From: Streptomyces sp. SID12501
GTDB lineage: Bacteria; Actinomycetota; Actinomycetes; Streptomycetales; Streptomycetaceae
Length of the DNA stretch: 64,000 nucleotides
Reading direction: 5' to 3'
Assembly: GCF_010550245.1 (NCBI RefSeq)
Contig: NZ_JAAGLU010000042.1
Coordinates: 1 to 64,000 of the forward strand
Translations under genes and position numbers: made by a program
Shown: positions 24,460 through 32,773 of the stretch, piece by piece
How positions within the stretch are numbered: position 1 is the stretch's first letter
Layout: each line of letters begins with the position of its first letter
The notes under the pieces: generated by a model
Seen by the model: only the letters and a program-made list of their open reading frames with translations
Database searches by the model: none
What the model was told of the DNA's origin: nothing

Positions 24460-25967
24460 GCGAGCAATCCCTGCAGGACGGTACGGAGAACAGGGCGGCG
24501 AACGGTGCGGCGCAGAAGAAGGCCGTACACGTCGACGCCGGTGACGCGGGCTACAGCAAGTCGCTGAAGTCCCGGCACGTCAACATGATCGCCATCGGCG
24601 GAGCCATCGGCACCGGCCTGTTCCTCGGCGCCGGCGGCCGGCTGGCCGACGCCGGCCCGTCCCTCTTCGTCGCGTACGCGGTCTGCGGCGTCTTCGCCTT
24701 CCTCGTCGTCCGGGCACTGGGCGAACTCGTCCTGTACCGGCCCTCGTCCGGTGCGTTCGTGTCGTACGCCCGTGAGTTCCTGGGTGAGAAGGGCGCGTAC
24801 ATCGCGGGCTGGATGTACTTCCTGAACTGGGCCACCACAGGCATCGCCGACATCACCGCCGTGGCCCTCTACACCCACTACTGGGGCCTGTTCTCCGACA
24901 TCCCGCAGTGGGTGCTCGCGCTGATCGCCCTGGCGGTCGTCCTCACCGTGAACCTGATCTCGGTGAGGATGTTCGGCGAACTGGAGTTCTGGTTCGCCAT
25001 CATCAAGGTCAGCGCCCTCGTCGTCTTCATGCTGATCGGCATCTTCCTGCTGGTCACCCAGCACGAGGTCGACGGCACCACCCCCGGCCCGTCCCTGATC
25101 ACCGACAACGGCGGTGTCTTCCCCAACGGCCTGCTGCCCATGCTGCTGATCATCCAGGGCGTGGTCTTCGCCTACGCCTCCGTCGAACTCGTCGGTGTCG
25201 CGGCGGGCGAGACCGAGAACCCCGAGAAGATCATGCCGAAGGCGATCAACTCGATCATGTGGCGTGTGGGTGTCTTCTACGTCGGCTCGGTGGTCCTCCT
25301 CGCGATGCTGCTGCCGTGGAACAAGTACACGTCGGGCGAGAGTCCCTTCGTGACCGTCCTCTCCAACATCGGTATCCCGGCGGCCGGCGGCGTGATGAAC
25401 CTGGTCGTCCTCACGGCGGCCATGTCGTCCCTCAACTCGGGCCTGTACTCCACCGGCCGCATCCTGCGCTCGATGGCGATGTCCGGCTCCGCGCCGAAGT
25501 TCACCGGCCATATGAGCCGCAGCCAGGTCCCGTACGGCGGCATCCTGCTCACCAGCGGGTTCTGCGTACTCGGCGTCGGCCTGAACTTCGTCGTCCCCGC
25601 CGACGCGTTCGAGATCGTGCTGAACTTCGCCGCGATCGGCATCCTCGCCACCTGGGGCATGATCATGATCTGCCACCTGGTGTTCTGGCGGAAGACCGAG
25701 AACGGCGAGCTGACCCGGCCGAGCTACCGCCTCCCCGGCTCCCCGTGGACCGAGCTCGTGACGCTGGCCTTCCTCGCCTCGGTTCTCGTCCTGATGTACG
25801 CCGACGGCGGTGCCGGCCGCACCACCGTGCTGTGTCTCCCGCTGATCGCCGGGGTACTGGTCGCGGGCTGGTACGCCGTCCGCGCCCAGGTGGCACGCAA
25901 GGCCGCCGAAGCGACCACGGCCAACCAGTCCACCGAAGCCGGCGGGCCGGCCGGAGCCGACGCGTGA
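24456..25967 (+). CDS. ansP: Amino acid permease, probably L-asparagine (APC family)
   Basis: 503 residues, 12 predicted spans, from GTG 24456 in a GTGA overlap. SLKSRHVNMIAIGGAIGTGL is the APC-family TM1 signature; LGELVLYRPSSGAFVSYARE and GVAAGETENPEKIMPKAINS are further family blocks. The specificity call follows from the linked asparaginase and aspartase and from similarity in style to AnsP/GabP permeases. It would import asparagine by proton symport for breakdown by the next gene. Confidence 0.85.
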   Translation: MSEQSLQDGTENRAANGAAQKKAVHVDAGDAGYSKSLKSRHVNMIAIGGAIGTGLFLGAGGRLADAGPSLFVAYAVCGVFAFLVVRALGELVLYRPSSGAFVSYAREFLGEKGAYIAGWMYFLNWATTGIADITAVALYTHYWGLFSDIPQWVLALIALAVVLTVNLISVRMFGELEFWFAIIKVSALVVFMLIGIFLLVTQHEVDGTTPGPSLITDNGGVFPNGLLPMLLIIQGVVFAYASVELVGVAAGETENPEKIMPKAINSIMWRVGVFYVGSVVLLAMLLPWNKYTSGESPFVTVLSNIGIPAAGGVMNLVVLTAAMSSLNSGLYSTGRILRSMAMSGSAPKFTGHMSRSQVPYGGILLTSGFCVLGVGLNFVVPADAFEIVLNFAAIGILATWGMIMICHLVFWRKTENGELTRPSYRLPGSPWTELVTLAFLASVLVLMYADGGAGRTTVLCLPLIAGVLVAGWYAVRAQVARKAAEATTANQSTEAGGPAGADA

Positions 25968-27025
25968 ACCACGCGGTGATGCAGGATGAAGTAATGCAGG
26001 AAGCAGCACAGACAGCCATGTACGGCAGTTCTCTGGCGGACGCCCCCGCGATCCGTGAACCCCTCCACTCGCCCGTCGCGCACCTGGTGCGCGACGGGGT
26101 CATCGAGGGCATCCACTACGGTTCCGTCGTCGTCCTCGGCGCCGACGGCCAGGTGGATCTGCAGGTGGGCGACATCGAGGCGGCCTTCTATCCGCGCTCG
26201 GCCCTGAAGCCGGTCCAGGCGGTGGCCATGCTCAGGGCAGGCCTGCCCCTCGACGGAGAGCTGCTCTCCCTGGCCGCCGCCAGCCACTCCGGCGAGGAAC
26301 GCCACCTGGCCGGCTCCCGCCGCATCCTGGAGCTGGCCGGCCTCGCCGAGGACGACCTGCGCAATGTGCTGGACCTGCCGTTCGACCCGGTCGTCCGGGA
26401 CGGCTGGATACGCGAGGGCCGCCTGCCCTCCCGCCTCGCCCAGAACTGCTCCGGCAAGCACGCGGCCATGCTCTACACCTGCGAGCTCAACGGCTGGCCC
26501 CTCGACAGCTACCTGGACCCGGGCCATCCCCTCCAGCAGGCGATCGCCGAGATCGTCGAGGACCTCACCGGCCAGCGCATCGCCCGGGTCACCGTCGACG
26601 GCTGCGGCGCGCCCCTCTTCTCCATCTCCCTGCACGGTCTCGCCCGCGCCGCGGCCCGGATCACCACCGCCGCCCCGGGCACCCCGGAGGCGCTGGTCGC
26701 CGACGCGATGCGCGACCACGCCGAGATGGCCTCCGGTTCCGGGCGGGACGTGGCCGCGCTGATGCGGGCCGTGCCCGGGCTGCTCAGCAAGGACGGCTTC
26801 GAGGGCGTCCAGGTCGCCGCCCTCCCGGACGGCCGGGCCGTCGCGGTGAAGATCGCCGACGGCGCGAACCGGGCCCGCGTCCCGGTGACGGCGGCGGCAC
26901 TCGTCCGGGCCGGCGTGGACCCGGCGCTGCTCACCGAGTTCGCGGGCGAGGCTCTGCTCGGCGGCGGCCGTGAGGTCGGACGGGTCCGACCTGCCCGCGT
27001 GCTCGATCCGGTACCGCGTCGGTAG
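25964..27025 (+). CDS. Class 3 (Rhizobium etli ReAV-type) L-asparaginase
   Basis: 353 residues from GTG 25964 (GTGA overlap). It lacks the TGGTI motif of E. coli-type enzymes and instead has the landmarks of the third asparaginase class: S79-x-x-K82 in YPRSALKPVQA, AASHSGEERH, C162-S-G-K165-H166 in QNCSGKHAAML, and C214 in VDGCGAPLFS. In the rhizobial enzyme, Ser-Lys pairs act in catalysis and the two Cys with Lys bind zinc. It should hydrolyse asparagine to aspartate and ammonia in the cytosol, after import by the overlapping permease. Confidence 0.85.
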   Translation: MNHAVMQDEVMQEAAQTAMYGSSLADAPAIREPLHSPVAHLVRDGVIEGIHYGSVVVLGADGQVDLQVGDIEAAFYPRSALKPVQAVAMLRAGLPLDGELLSLAAASHSGEERHLAGSRRILELAGLAEDDLRNVLDLPFDPVVRDGWIREGRLPSRLAQNCSGKHAAMLYTCELNGWPLDSYLDPGHPLQQAIAEIVEDLTGQRIARVTVDGCGAPLFSISLHGLARAAARITTAAPGTPEALVADAMRDHAEMASGSGRDVAALMRAVPGLLSKDGFEGVQVAALPDGRAVAVKIADGANRARVPVTAAALVRAGVDPALLTEFAGEALLGGGREVGRVRPARVLDPVPRR

Positions 27026-27094
27026 GGGAATTCGCGCGGATTTCTTCGCCCCCGCCGCCCCTGCCCGTCCCTCCCCCAGAGGGGGGACCCCACT

Positions 27095-27166
27095 GGGGGC
27101 TACGCCCCCAGACCCCCGCTGTCGGCCCTGAAGGGGCCTCGTCCTCAAACGCCGGACGGGCTGGAT
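27095..27166 (+). repeat. Intergenic repeat family B, copy 1
   Basis: GGGGGCTACGCCCCCAGACC, then a small inverted repeat (GGCCCTGAAGGGGCC), then CTCGTCCTCAAACGCCGG. The same order is found at 39047-39110. It is preceded by CTCCCCCAGAGGGGGGACCC, another G/C hairpin. Confidence 0.7.
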
Positions 27167-27233
27167 ATGCGGGCCTTGAACACCGGACCGGCTGAATTGC
27201 CAGCCCCCTTCACGAAAGCAGGCCCACCCAGCC

Positions 27234-28652
27234 ATGACCGGCGCAGCCACCCGCAGCGAACACGATCTCCTCGGCGACCGGGACGTTCCCGCCGAGGCGT
27301 ACTGGGGTGTCCACACCCTGCGCGCCACGGAGAACTTCCCCATCACCGGCATGACCATCTCCGCCTACCCGCACCTCATCGACGCCCTCGCCGCCGTCAA
27401 GGAGGCCGCCGCCCTCGCCAACGAGGAACTCGGTCTGCTGGAGCCGAAGAAGGCCGCCGCGATCGTCGAGGCGTGCCGGGAGATCCGGGGCGGCAGGCTG
27501 CACGACCAGTTCGTGGTGGACGTCATCCAGGGCGGGGCGGGCACCTCGACGAACATGAACGCCAACGAGGTGGTCGCCAACCGGGCGTTGGAGCTGCTGG
27601 GCCACGAGAAGGGCCACTACCGGCACCTGCACCCCAACGAGGACGTCAACCTCGGACAGTCCACCAACGACGTCTACCCGACCGCCGTCAAGGTCGCGAC
27701 CGTCTTCGCCGTGCAGGAACTGCTCAAGGCGATGACCGTGCTCCAGGACGCCTTCGCCCGCAAGGCGGTCGAGTTCCACGACGTGCTCAAGATGGGGCGT
27801 ACGCAACTGCAGGACGCCGTGCCGATGACGCTCGGGCAGGAGTTCTCGGCGTACGCCGTGATGATCGAGGAGGACCGCAGCCGCCTCGCGGAGGCCGTCC
27901 AGCTGATCCACGAGATCAACCTCGGCGCCACCGCGATCGGTACGGGCCTCAACGCCCCCGCCGGATATGCCGAGTCGGCCCGCCGCCACCTCTCCGCGAT
28001 CACCGGACTGCCGCTCGTCACGGCCGCCAACCTGGTCGAAGCCACCCAGGACTGCGGGGCGTTCGTCCAGATGTCCGGCGTGCTCAAGCGGGTCGCCGTC
28101 AAGCTCTCGAAGAGCTGCAACGACCTGCGCCTGCTGTCCTCCGGGCCGCGCGCCGGGCTCGGTGAGATCAACCTGCCGCCGGTGCAGGCGGGTTCGTCGA
28201 TCATGCCCGGCAAGGTGAACCCGGTGATCCCCGAGGTCGTCAACCAGGTCGCCTTCGAGGTGATCGGCAACGACGTCACCATCACCATGGCCGCCGAGGC
28301 CGGACAGCTCCAGCTCAACGCCTTCGAGCCGATCATCCTGCACTCCCTCTCGGAGTCCATCACCCACCTGCGCGCCGCCTGCCTCACACTCGCCGAACGC
28401 TGCGTCGACGGCATCACCGCCAACACGGAGGCCCTGCGCGCAAGCGTGGAGAACTCCATCGGCCTGGTCACCGCCCTCAACCCGTACATCGGGTACACGG
28501 CCGCCACCGACATCGCCAAGGAGGCACTCGTCAGCGGCCGGGGCGTCGCCGAACTCGTCCTGGAGAAGGGCCTGTTGCCCGCCGAACGCCTCGCCGACCT
28601 GCTGCGCCCCGAAATCCTGGCGGGCAACGGCACGCAGCGCTCCGCTGGTTAG
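27234..28652 (+). CDS. aspA: Aspartate ammonia-lyase
   Basis: 472 residues. It starts SEHDLLGDRDVPAEAYWGVH; VDVIQGGAGTSTNMNANEVV, LGQSTNDVYPTAVK and the signature GSSIMPGKVNPVIPEVVNQV (about residues 320-339) are diagnostic of the aspartase/fumarase superfamily. It deaminates aspartate from the asparaginase reaction to fumarate for the citric acid cycle. A 208-bp gap holding a family B repeat separates it from the asparaginase gene, so it may have its own promoter. Confidence 0.93.
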   Translation: MTGAATRSEHDLLGDRDVPAEAYWGVHTLRATENFPITGMTISAYPHLIDALAAVKEAAALANEELGLLEPKKAAAIVEACREIRGGRLHDQFVVDVIQGGAGTSTNMNANEVVANRALELLGHEKGHYRHLHPNEDVNLGQSTNDVYPTAVKVATVFAVQELLKAMTVLQDAFARKAVEFHDVLKMGRTQLQDAVPMTLGQEFSAYAVMIEEDRSRLAEAVQLIHEINLGATAIGTGLNAPAGYAESARRHLSAITGLPLVTAANLVEATQDCGAFVQMSGVLKRVAVKLSKSCNDLRLLSSGPRAGLGEINLPPVQAGSSIMPGKVNPVIPEVVNQVAFEVIGNDVTITMAAEAGQLQLNAFEPIILHSLSESITHLRAACLTLAERCVDGITANTEALRASVENSIGLVTALNPYIGYTAATDIAKEALVSGRGVAELVLEKGLLPAERLADLLRPEILAGNGTQRSAG

Positions 28653-28664
28653 GCGGGTTCTTCG

Positions 28665-28777
28665 CTGCGGGCCGGTGGGGGCTGGTCGCTCCCCCATTCT
28701 CGGCTTCGCTCGAGCGGGGGCACCTCCATCGCGGCGGAGCCGCATATTGACACAGCCCCACGCCCCCCAAGGGGCGC
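28665..28777 (-). repeat. Intergenic repeat family A, copy 3, carrying an insert
   Basis: Flanks match the other copies (CTGCGGGCCGGTGGGGGCTG at one end, CGGCGGAGCCGCATATTGAC and a CGCCCCCCAAGGGGCG hairpin at the other). Where other copies have GCGCCCACG, this one has about 40 extra bases (near 28689-28730), itself an inverted repeat: CCCCC at 28691-28695 pairing with GGGGG at 28716-28720. Confidence 0.75.
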
Positions 28778-28844
28778 ATGCCCCGGCTTCACCAGCACCC
28801 CTTGGGCACCCACGAATGCGCACCAGGACCGGCCCGGAGGGAGA

Positions 28845-29804
28845 ATGGAGATCATGGCATCAGCTCCTTCGCCCTCGTCCTCCTCCTCGCCCCCGACCTT
28901 CCTGCCGGTCCTGGAACGCATCGCCGAGGAGATCGAACGCACCCCCGGCCGCGGGCGCCCCGCCGACTACATCCCGGCGCTCGCCGCCCGCGACCCGCGC
29001 AGCTTCGGCATGGCCGTCGCCGAACTCGACGGCACGGTGTACGGGGTGGGGGACTGGCGGGAGCCGTTCTCCGCGCAGTCCGTCACCAAGGTCTTCACCC
29101 TCGCCCTCGACCTGGCCCGCGAGGGCGACGAACTCTGGGAGCACGTCGGCCGCGAACCCTCCGGCAATCCCTTCAACTCCCTGATCCAGCTGGAGTACGA
29201 GAGCGGCATCCCGCGCAACCCGTTCATCAACGCGGGCGCGCTCGTCGTCACCGACCGCCTGCACACCCGTACCGGGGACGCGGCCGGCACGCTCCTCGAC
29301 TTCCTGCGCACGGAGTCCGGCAACCCCGGGCTCACCTTCGACAAGGAGGTCGCCGCCTCCGAGGCCGGACGCGGCCACCGCAACGCCGCCCTCGCGCACT
29401 TCATGGCCTCGTACGGCAACATCGACAACCCGGTCCCGGACCTGCTGGAGCAGTACTTCCGGCAGTGCTCGGTCGAGGCGTCCTGCGCCGACCTCGCCCT
29501 CGCGTCGGCCTTCCTGGCCCGCCACGGCGTCCGGGCCGACGGCACTCGCCTCCTTACCCAGAGCCAGTCCAAACAGATCAACGCCATCATGCTGACCTGC
29601 GGCACCTACGACGCGGCAGGAGACTTCGCCTATCGAGTGGGCCTTCCCGGCAAGAGCGGAGTGGGGGGCGGCATCATCGCGATCGTCCCGGGCCGCTGCA
29701 CGCTGTGCGTATGGAGCCCGGGGCTGGACGAGCGGGGCAACTCGGTTGCGGGGGTGGCGGCCCTGGACCGCTTCACGACACTGACGGGAGTGTCGGTCTT
29801 CTGA
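28845..29804 (+). CDS. glsA: Glutaminase, serine-dependent type
   Basis: 319 residues from ATG 28845 after GGAGGGAG. The beta-lactamase-like fold has the nucleophile motif FSAQSVTKVF (S79, K82), NPFNSLIQLEYESGIPRNPF and INAGALVV with conserved Asn, and GLPGKSGVGGGIIAIVPGR near the C-terminus. It hydrolyses glutamine to glutamate and ammonia. A serine-rich N-terminal stretch of about 17 residues is extra compared with E. coli enzymes. It is flanked by family A repeats, so likely monocistronic. Confidence 0.92.
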   Translation: MEIMASAPSPSSSSSPPTFLPVLERIAEEIERTPGRGRPADYIPALAARDPRSFGMAVAELDGTVYGVGDWREPFSAQSVTKVFTLALDLAREGDELWEHVGREPSGNPFNSLIQLEYESGIPRNPFINAGALVVTDRLHTRTGDAAGTLLDFLRTESGNPGLTFDKEVAASEAGRGHRNAALAHFMASYGNIDNPVPDLLEQYFRQCSVEASCADLALASAFLARHGVRADGTRLLTQSQSKQINAIMLTCGTYDAAGDFAYRVGLPGKSGVGGGIIAIVPGRCTLCVWSPGLDERGNSVAGVAALDRFTTLTGVSVF

Positions 29805-29810
29805 TGAGGG

Positions 29811-29895
29811 GGCGCCCCTCAGGGGCATGGGGCTGTGCCGAATGTGCGGCTACCGCCGCGCGGGCGCGACAGGCCCCCACCGGCCGGCAGCAGAC
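29811..29895 (+). repeat. Intergenic repeat family A, copy 4
   Basis: GGCGCCCCTCAGGGGCATGG, then GGCTGTGCCGAATGTGCGGC, then CCGCGCGGGCGCGACAGGCC and CCACCGGCCGGCAGCAG. Same orientation and block order as copy 1. Confidence 0.78.
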
Positions 29896-29975
29896 CACCC
29901 ACCGGTAACACGCAGGCCCCCGCCAGGAAGGCGTCCCGTAGCCCTCCGTCCACCCACCCCTGCCACGCTGACCAG

Positions 29976-31388
29976 GTGCTGGCCAAGGCTCCCCCGATCA
30001 ACCTCCACCGCTGCCAGGCCACAGGCCTGATCGGCACCGCATGCCTCGCCCTCGGAGGCGAGACCGCCGGGGCCCTCCCTGTACGCGAACTCATCGCGCC
30101 CTCCACCGCCCGCGCCGCACTGGGCCTGGTCGGTGTCTACTTCGGCGTCGTCCTGCTGATCGCCGCCTGGACCCTGCTCGGCAGGCTGGTCCGGGGCTCG
30201 GAGCCGCCCACCGTACGGTCCCTGATGCTCGTCCTCGCCGTCTGGGCGGCCCCGCTCCTCCTCGCGCCGCCCCTGTTCAGCCGGGACGTCTACAGCTATC
30301 TCGCCCAGGGCGCGATGGTCGACGCGCACATGGACGTGTACACGCACGGCCCCGCCCTGCTCGGCGGCCCCCTCGCCGCCGAGGTCGCCCCGGTGTGGCA
30401 GCAGACCGGCGCGCCCTACGGCCCGGTGTTCCTCGCCGTCGCGTCGGGGCTCTCCGGACTGACCCGGGGCGAGATCCCCGCCGGCCTGTTCGGCCTGCGG
30501 CTCGTCGCGCTGCTCGGCGTGGCACTGATGGCGGCGGCTTTGCCCCGCCTCGCCCGGCACAGCGGCGCCGACCCGGCCGCAGCGCTCTGGCTCGGCGCCC
30601 TCAACCCGCTGGTCCTGCTGCACCTGGTGGCAGGCGCCCACAACGACGCCATCATGCTCGGGCTGCTCGGCGTCGGCCTGGTGGCGGCGCTGGGCCGGTG
30701 GCCGGTCCTCGGCGCCGTGCTCGTCACGCTCGCCGCCCTCGTCAAGGCGCCGGCCGTCCTCGGCCTCGCCGCGGTCGTGGCGCTCCAGATCCGCGCGGGC
30801 CGCAGCCCCGTACGGGCGGTACTGACCACCGCGGGCGCGGCAGCCGCCACCACTGTCGGCGTCACCGCGCTGGCCGGTACCGGCTACGGCTGGATAGGCG
30901 CCCTGAAAACCCCGGTGTCACCCCAGAACTGGGCCCTCACCAGCCTTCTCGGCCGCGCGACGGCCGCCGCGCTCACAGAGATCGGCAGCGATCTGGCACC
31001 GCTCGCCGTCCCGGCCTGGCACCTGCTCGGCATCGCCGTCACCGTTCTCGCCATCGCCTTCATATGGCTGCGCCGGCCACGCGTCAGCCCGCTCTACGCA
31101 CTCGGCCTCAGCCTGGCCGTCGTGGTCGTCCTCGGCCCGGCGATCCGGCCCTGGTACGCCCTGTGGGCCCTGTTCCTCATCGCCGCCGCGGCGCCCAGCA
31201 CCAGCCCGGCGATACGCCACCGCCTCGCCGCCGTCACGGGAGTCGTCGCGCTCCTCGCCCTGCCGAGCGGCGCGCCCGCCGGGACCGAGGAACTGGTCCT
31301 GGCCGTCTCCGGAGGCGCGCTGGCCGTGGTCGTCCTCTGGCAGGCCCACCAGACGGCCCGGACACCCCTGCGGGAGAGCACGGTATGA
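29976..31388 (+). CDS. GT-C mannosyltransferase, MptB-like (polyprenol-phosphomannose dependent)
   Basis: 470 residues with about 12 hydrophobic spans. GTG 29976 is chosen because the spans begin soon after (GLIGTACLALGG). The first outer loop carries FSRDVYSYLAQGAMV, the acidic GT-C motif, followed by THGPALLGG and APYGPVFLAVAS, as in MptB and related alpha-1,6-mannosyltransferases that use polyprenyl-phosphomannose. It would act on lipoglycan or glycan precursors at the membrane. The stop overlaps the next mannosyltransferase gene (ATGA). Confidence 0.8.
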   Translation: MLAKAPPINLHRCQATGLIGTACLALGGETAGALPVRELIAPSTARAALGLVGVYFGVVLLIAAWTLLGRLVRGSEPPTVRSLMLVLAVWAAPLLLAPPLFSRDVYSYLAQGAMVDAHMDVYTHGPALLGGPLAAEVAPVWQQTGAPYGPVFLAVASGLSGLTRGEIPAGLFGLRLVALLGVALMAAALPRLARHSGADPAAALWLGALNPLVLLHLVAGAHNDAIMLGLLGVGLVAALGRWPVLGAVLVTLAALVKAPAVLGLAAVVALQIRAGRSPVRAVLTTAGAAAATTVGVTALAGTGYGWIGALKTPVSPQNWALTSLLGRATAAALTEIGSDLAPLAVPAWHLLGIAVTVLAIAFIWLRRPRVSPLYALGLSLAVVVVLGPAIRPWYALWALFLIAAAAPSTSPAIRHRLAAVTGVVALLALPSGAPAGTEELVLAVSGGALAVVVLWQAHQTARTPLRESTV

Positions 31389-32773
31389 GCCTGAGGCCTG
31401 TGAGACTGCCCCGCACCGACCGGGAACGGCTGCTCCTGGTGCTCGTCCTCGTCGTCACGGTGACCGTGTTCACGGCGACCGTGCCCCTGCTGCGCGGCTG
31501 GTTCGACCTGCGGGTCTACTACGGGACCGTCGACACCTGGGTCCACCACGGAGGCCGGATCTACGACTACCGGGTGCCCGGCACGGCGTACGGCTTCACC
31601 TATCCGCCGTTCGCGGCCGTCAGCATGCTGCCGATGGCCCTGCTCGGGCTGCGCGCCGCGATCACCGCCGCGCTGCTCCTCAACCTGGCGGCGCTCGGCG
31701 CGGTGGTGTGGATGACCACCGGACCCGTGCTGCGCCGGTACGGCTGGTACGGCTGGGCCCTGACCGGCTGCGCACTGGCGCTGTTCGAACCCGTCCGCGA
31801 CACCGTCAGCTTCGGCCAGGTGAACCTCGTACTGCTGGCCCTCGTCCTCACCGACGCCTGGCTGCTGACGACCGGGCGGGCCCGCTGGGCGGGCATCGGC
31901 ATCGGGCTCGCCGCCGCCATCAAGCTGACCCCGGCCCTGTTCATCGGCTTGCTGCTGCTCGCCGGACGGCGCCGGGCAGCCGGGGTCGCGACGGCCGTCG
32001 CCGGTGCGGCCACCGCGCTCGCGGTCTGGGTCGCGCCGGACGCCTCACGCTTCTACTGGAGCGAGGCGCTGTGGGACACCCAGCGCATCGGGAAGGCGGC
32101 TTACGTCTCCAACCAGTCGCTCCAGGGTGTGCTGGCTCGGCTGGCCGCGCCGGGCGAGCCGAGCCGTGCCGTGTGGCTGGTGGTGGTTGTGGTCGTCCTC
32201 GGTGTCTGGGCGTGGCGGGCCCGGCGGGCCGTCGCGGTGGGGGACTGGTGGGCGGCGTTCGCCCTCACCGGGCTGACCGCGTGTCTGGTCAGCCCGATCA
32301 CCTGGGTCCACCATCTCGTCTGGCTGCTCCCGTCGTTCGCCGTCCTGCTGCGCACCGGGCACGCGCGCGTGGCGGGCGCCCTGTACGCGGTGCTGTGCAC
32401 GAGCGTGGTGTGGCTGTGGTTCGACGACGCGTCCGGCGTCGACGGCTTCGTCGGCGGCAGCGCGTACGTCTGGGTCACCCTCGGGCTGCTGCTGTGGCTG
32501 CCCGTGGACGACGCCGGTCAGACGCGTTTCGGGCCCACGAGCCGCAACACCAGCGACACCGCTCCGGCGCCGAGCACGGCCGCTCCGAGGATCGTCCAGG
32601 TCTCCGGCCAGCCCGGCCCGCTGTCGGAGGCCACGGTGGCGGCCACCGGCACCGGGGCCGACGCCTCCGGGCCCGCCTGCGCCACTGGCCGCGCGGCGAC
32701 CAGCGAGCCGACGGGATCGACGCGTCCGGCGGCCCCGAAGCCCCAGTCGAGCAGCGAGCGGGCCTCCTCGTAG
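31385..32773 (+). CDS. GT87-family mannosyltransferase-like membrane protein with antisense-coded tail
   Basis: 462 residues from ATG 31385 (ATGA overlap). The GT87 motifs WFDLRVYYGTVDTWVHHGG, YGFTYPPFAAVSML and FGQVNLVLLALVL are clear, with about ten spans ending near LLLWLPVDD. The last about 85 codons (from 32518) run through the opposite strand of the D-Ala-D-Ala carboxypeptidase gene and read as a low-complexity Thr/Ala/Pro/Ser tail. This suggests loss of an original stop near 32520. The function is probably transfer of mannose from polyprenyl-phosphomannose, paired with the upstream gene. Confidence 0.8.
   Translation: MSLRPVRLPRTDRERLLLVLVLVVTVTVFTATVPLLRGWFDLRVYYGTVDTWVHHGGRIYDYRVPGTAYGFTYPPFAAVSMLPMALLGLRAAITAALLLNLAALGAVVWMTTGPVLRRYGWYGWALTGCALALFEPVRDTVSFGQVNLVLLALVLTDAWLLTTGRARWAGIGIGLAAAIKLTPALFIGLLLLAGRRRAAGVATAVAGAATALAVWVAPDASRFYWSEALWDTQRIGKAAYVSNQSLQGVLARLAAPGEPSRAVWLVVVVVVLGVWAWRARRAVAVGDWWAAFALTGLTACLVSPITWVHHLVWLLPSFAVLLRTGHARVAGALYAVLCTSVVWLWFDDASGVDGFVGGSAYVWVTLGLLLWLPVDDAGQTRFGPTSRNTSDTAPAPSTAAPRIVQVSGQPGPLSEATVAATGTGADASGPACATGRAATSEPTGSTRPAAPKPQSSSERASS

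Noticed and set aside
31234..31473. Short minus-strand frames within the mannosyltransferase pair
   Set aside because: They lie entirely inside genes with clear GT-C motifs and show no independent features.
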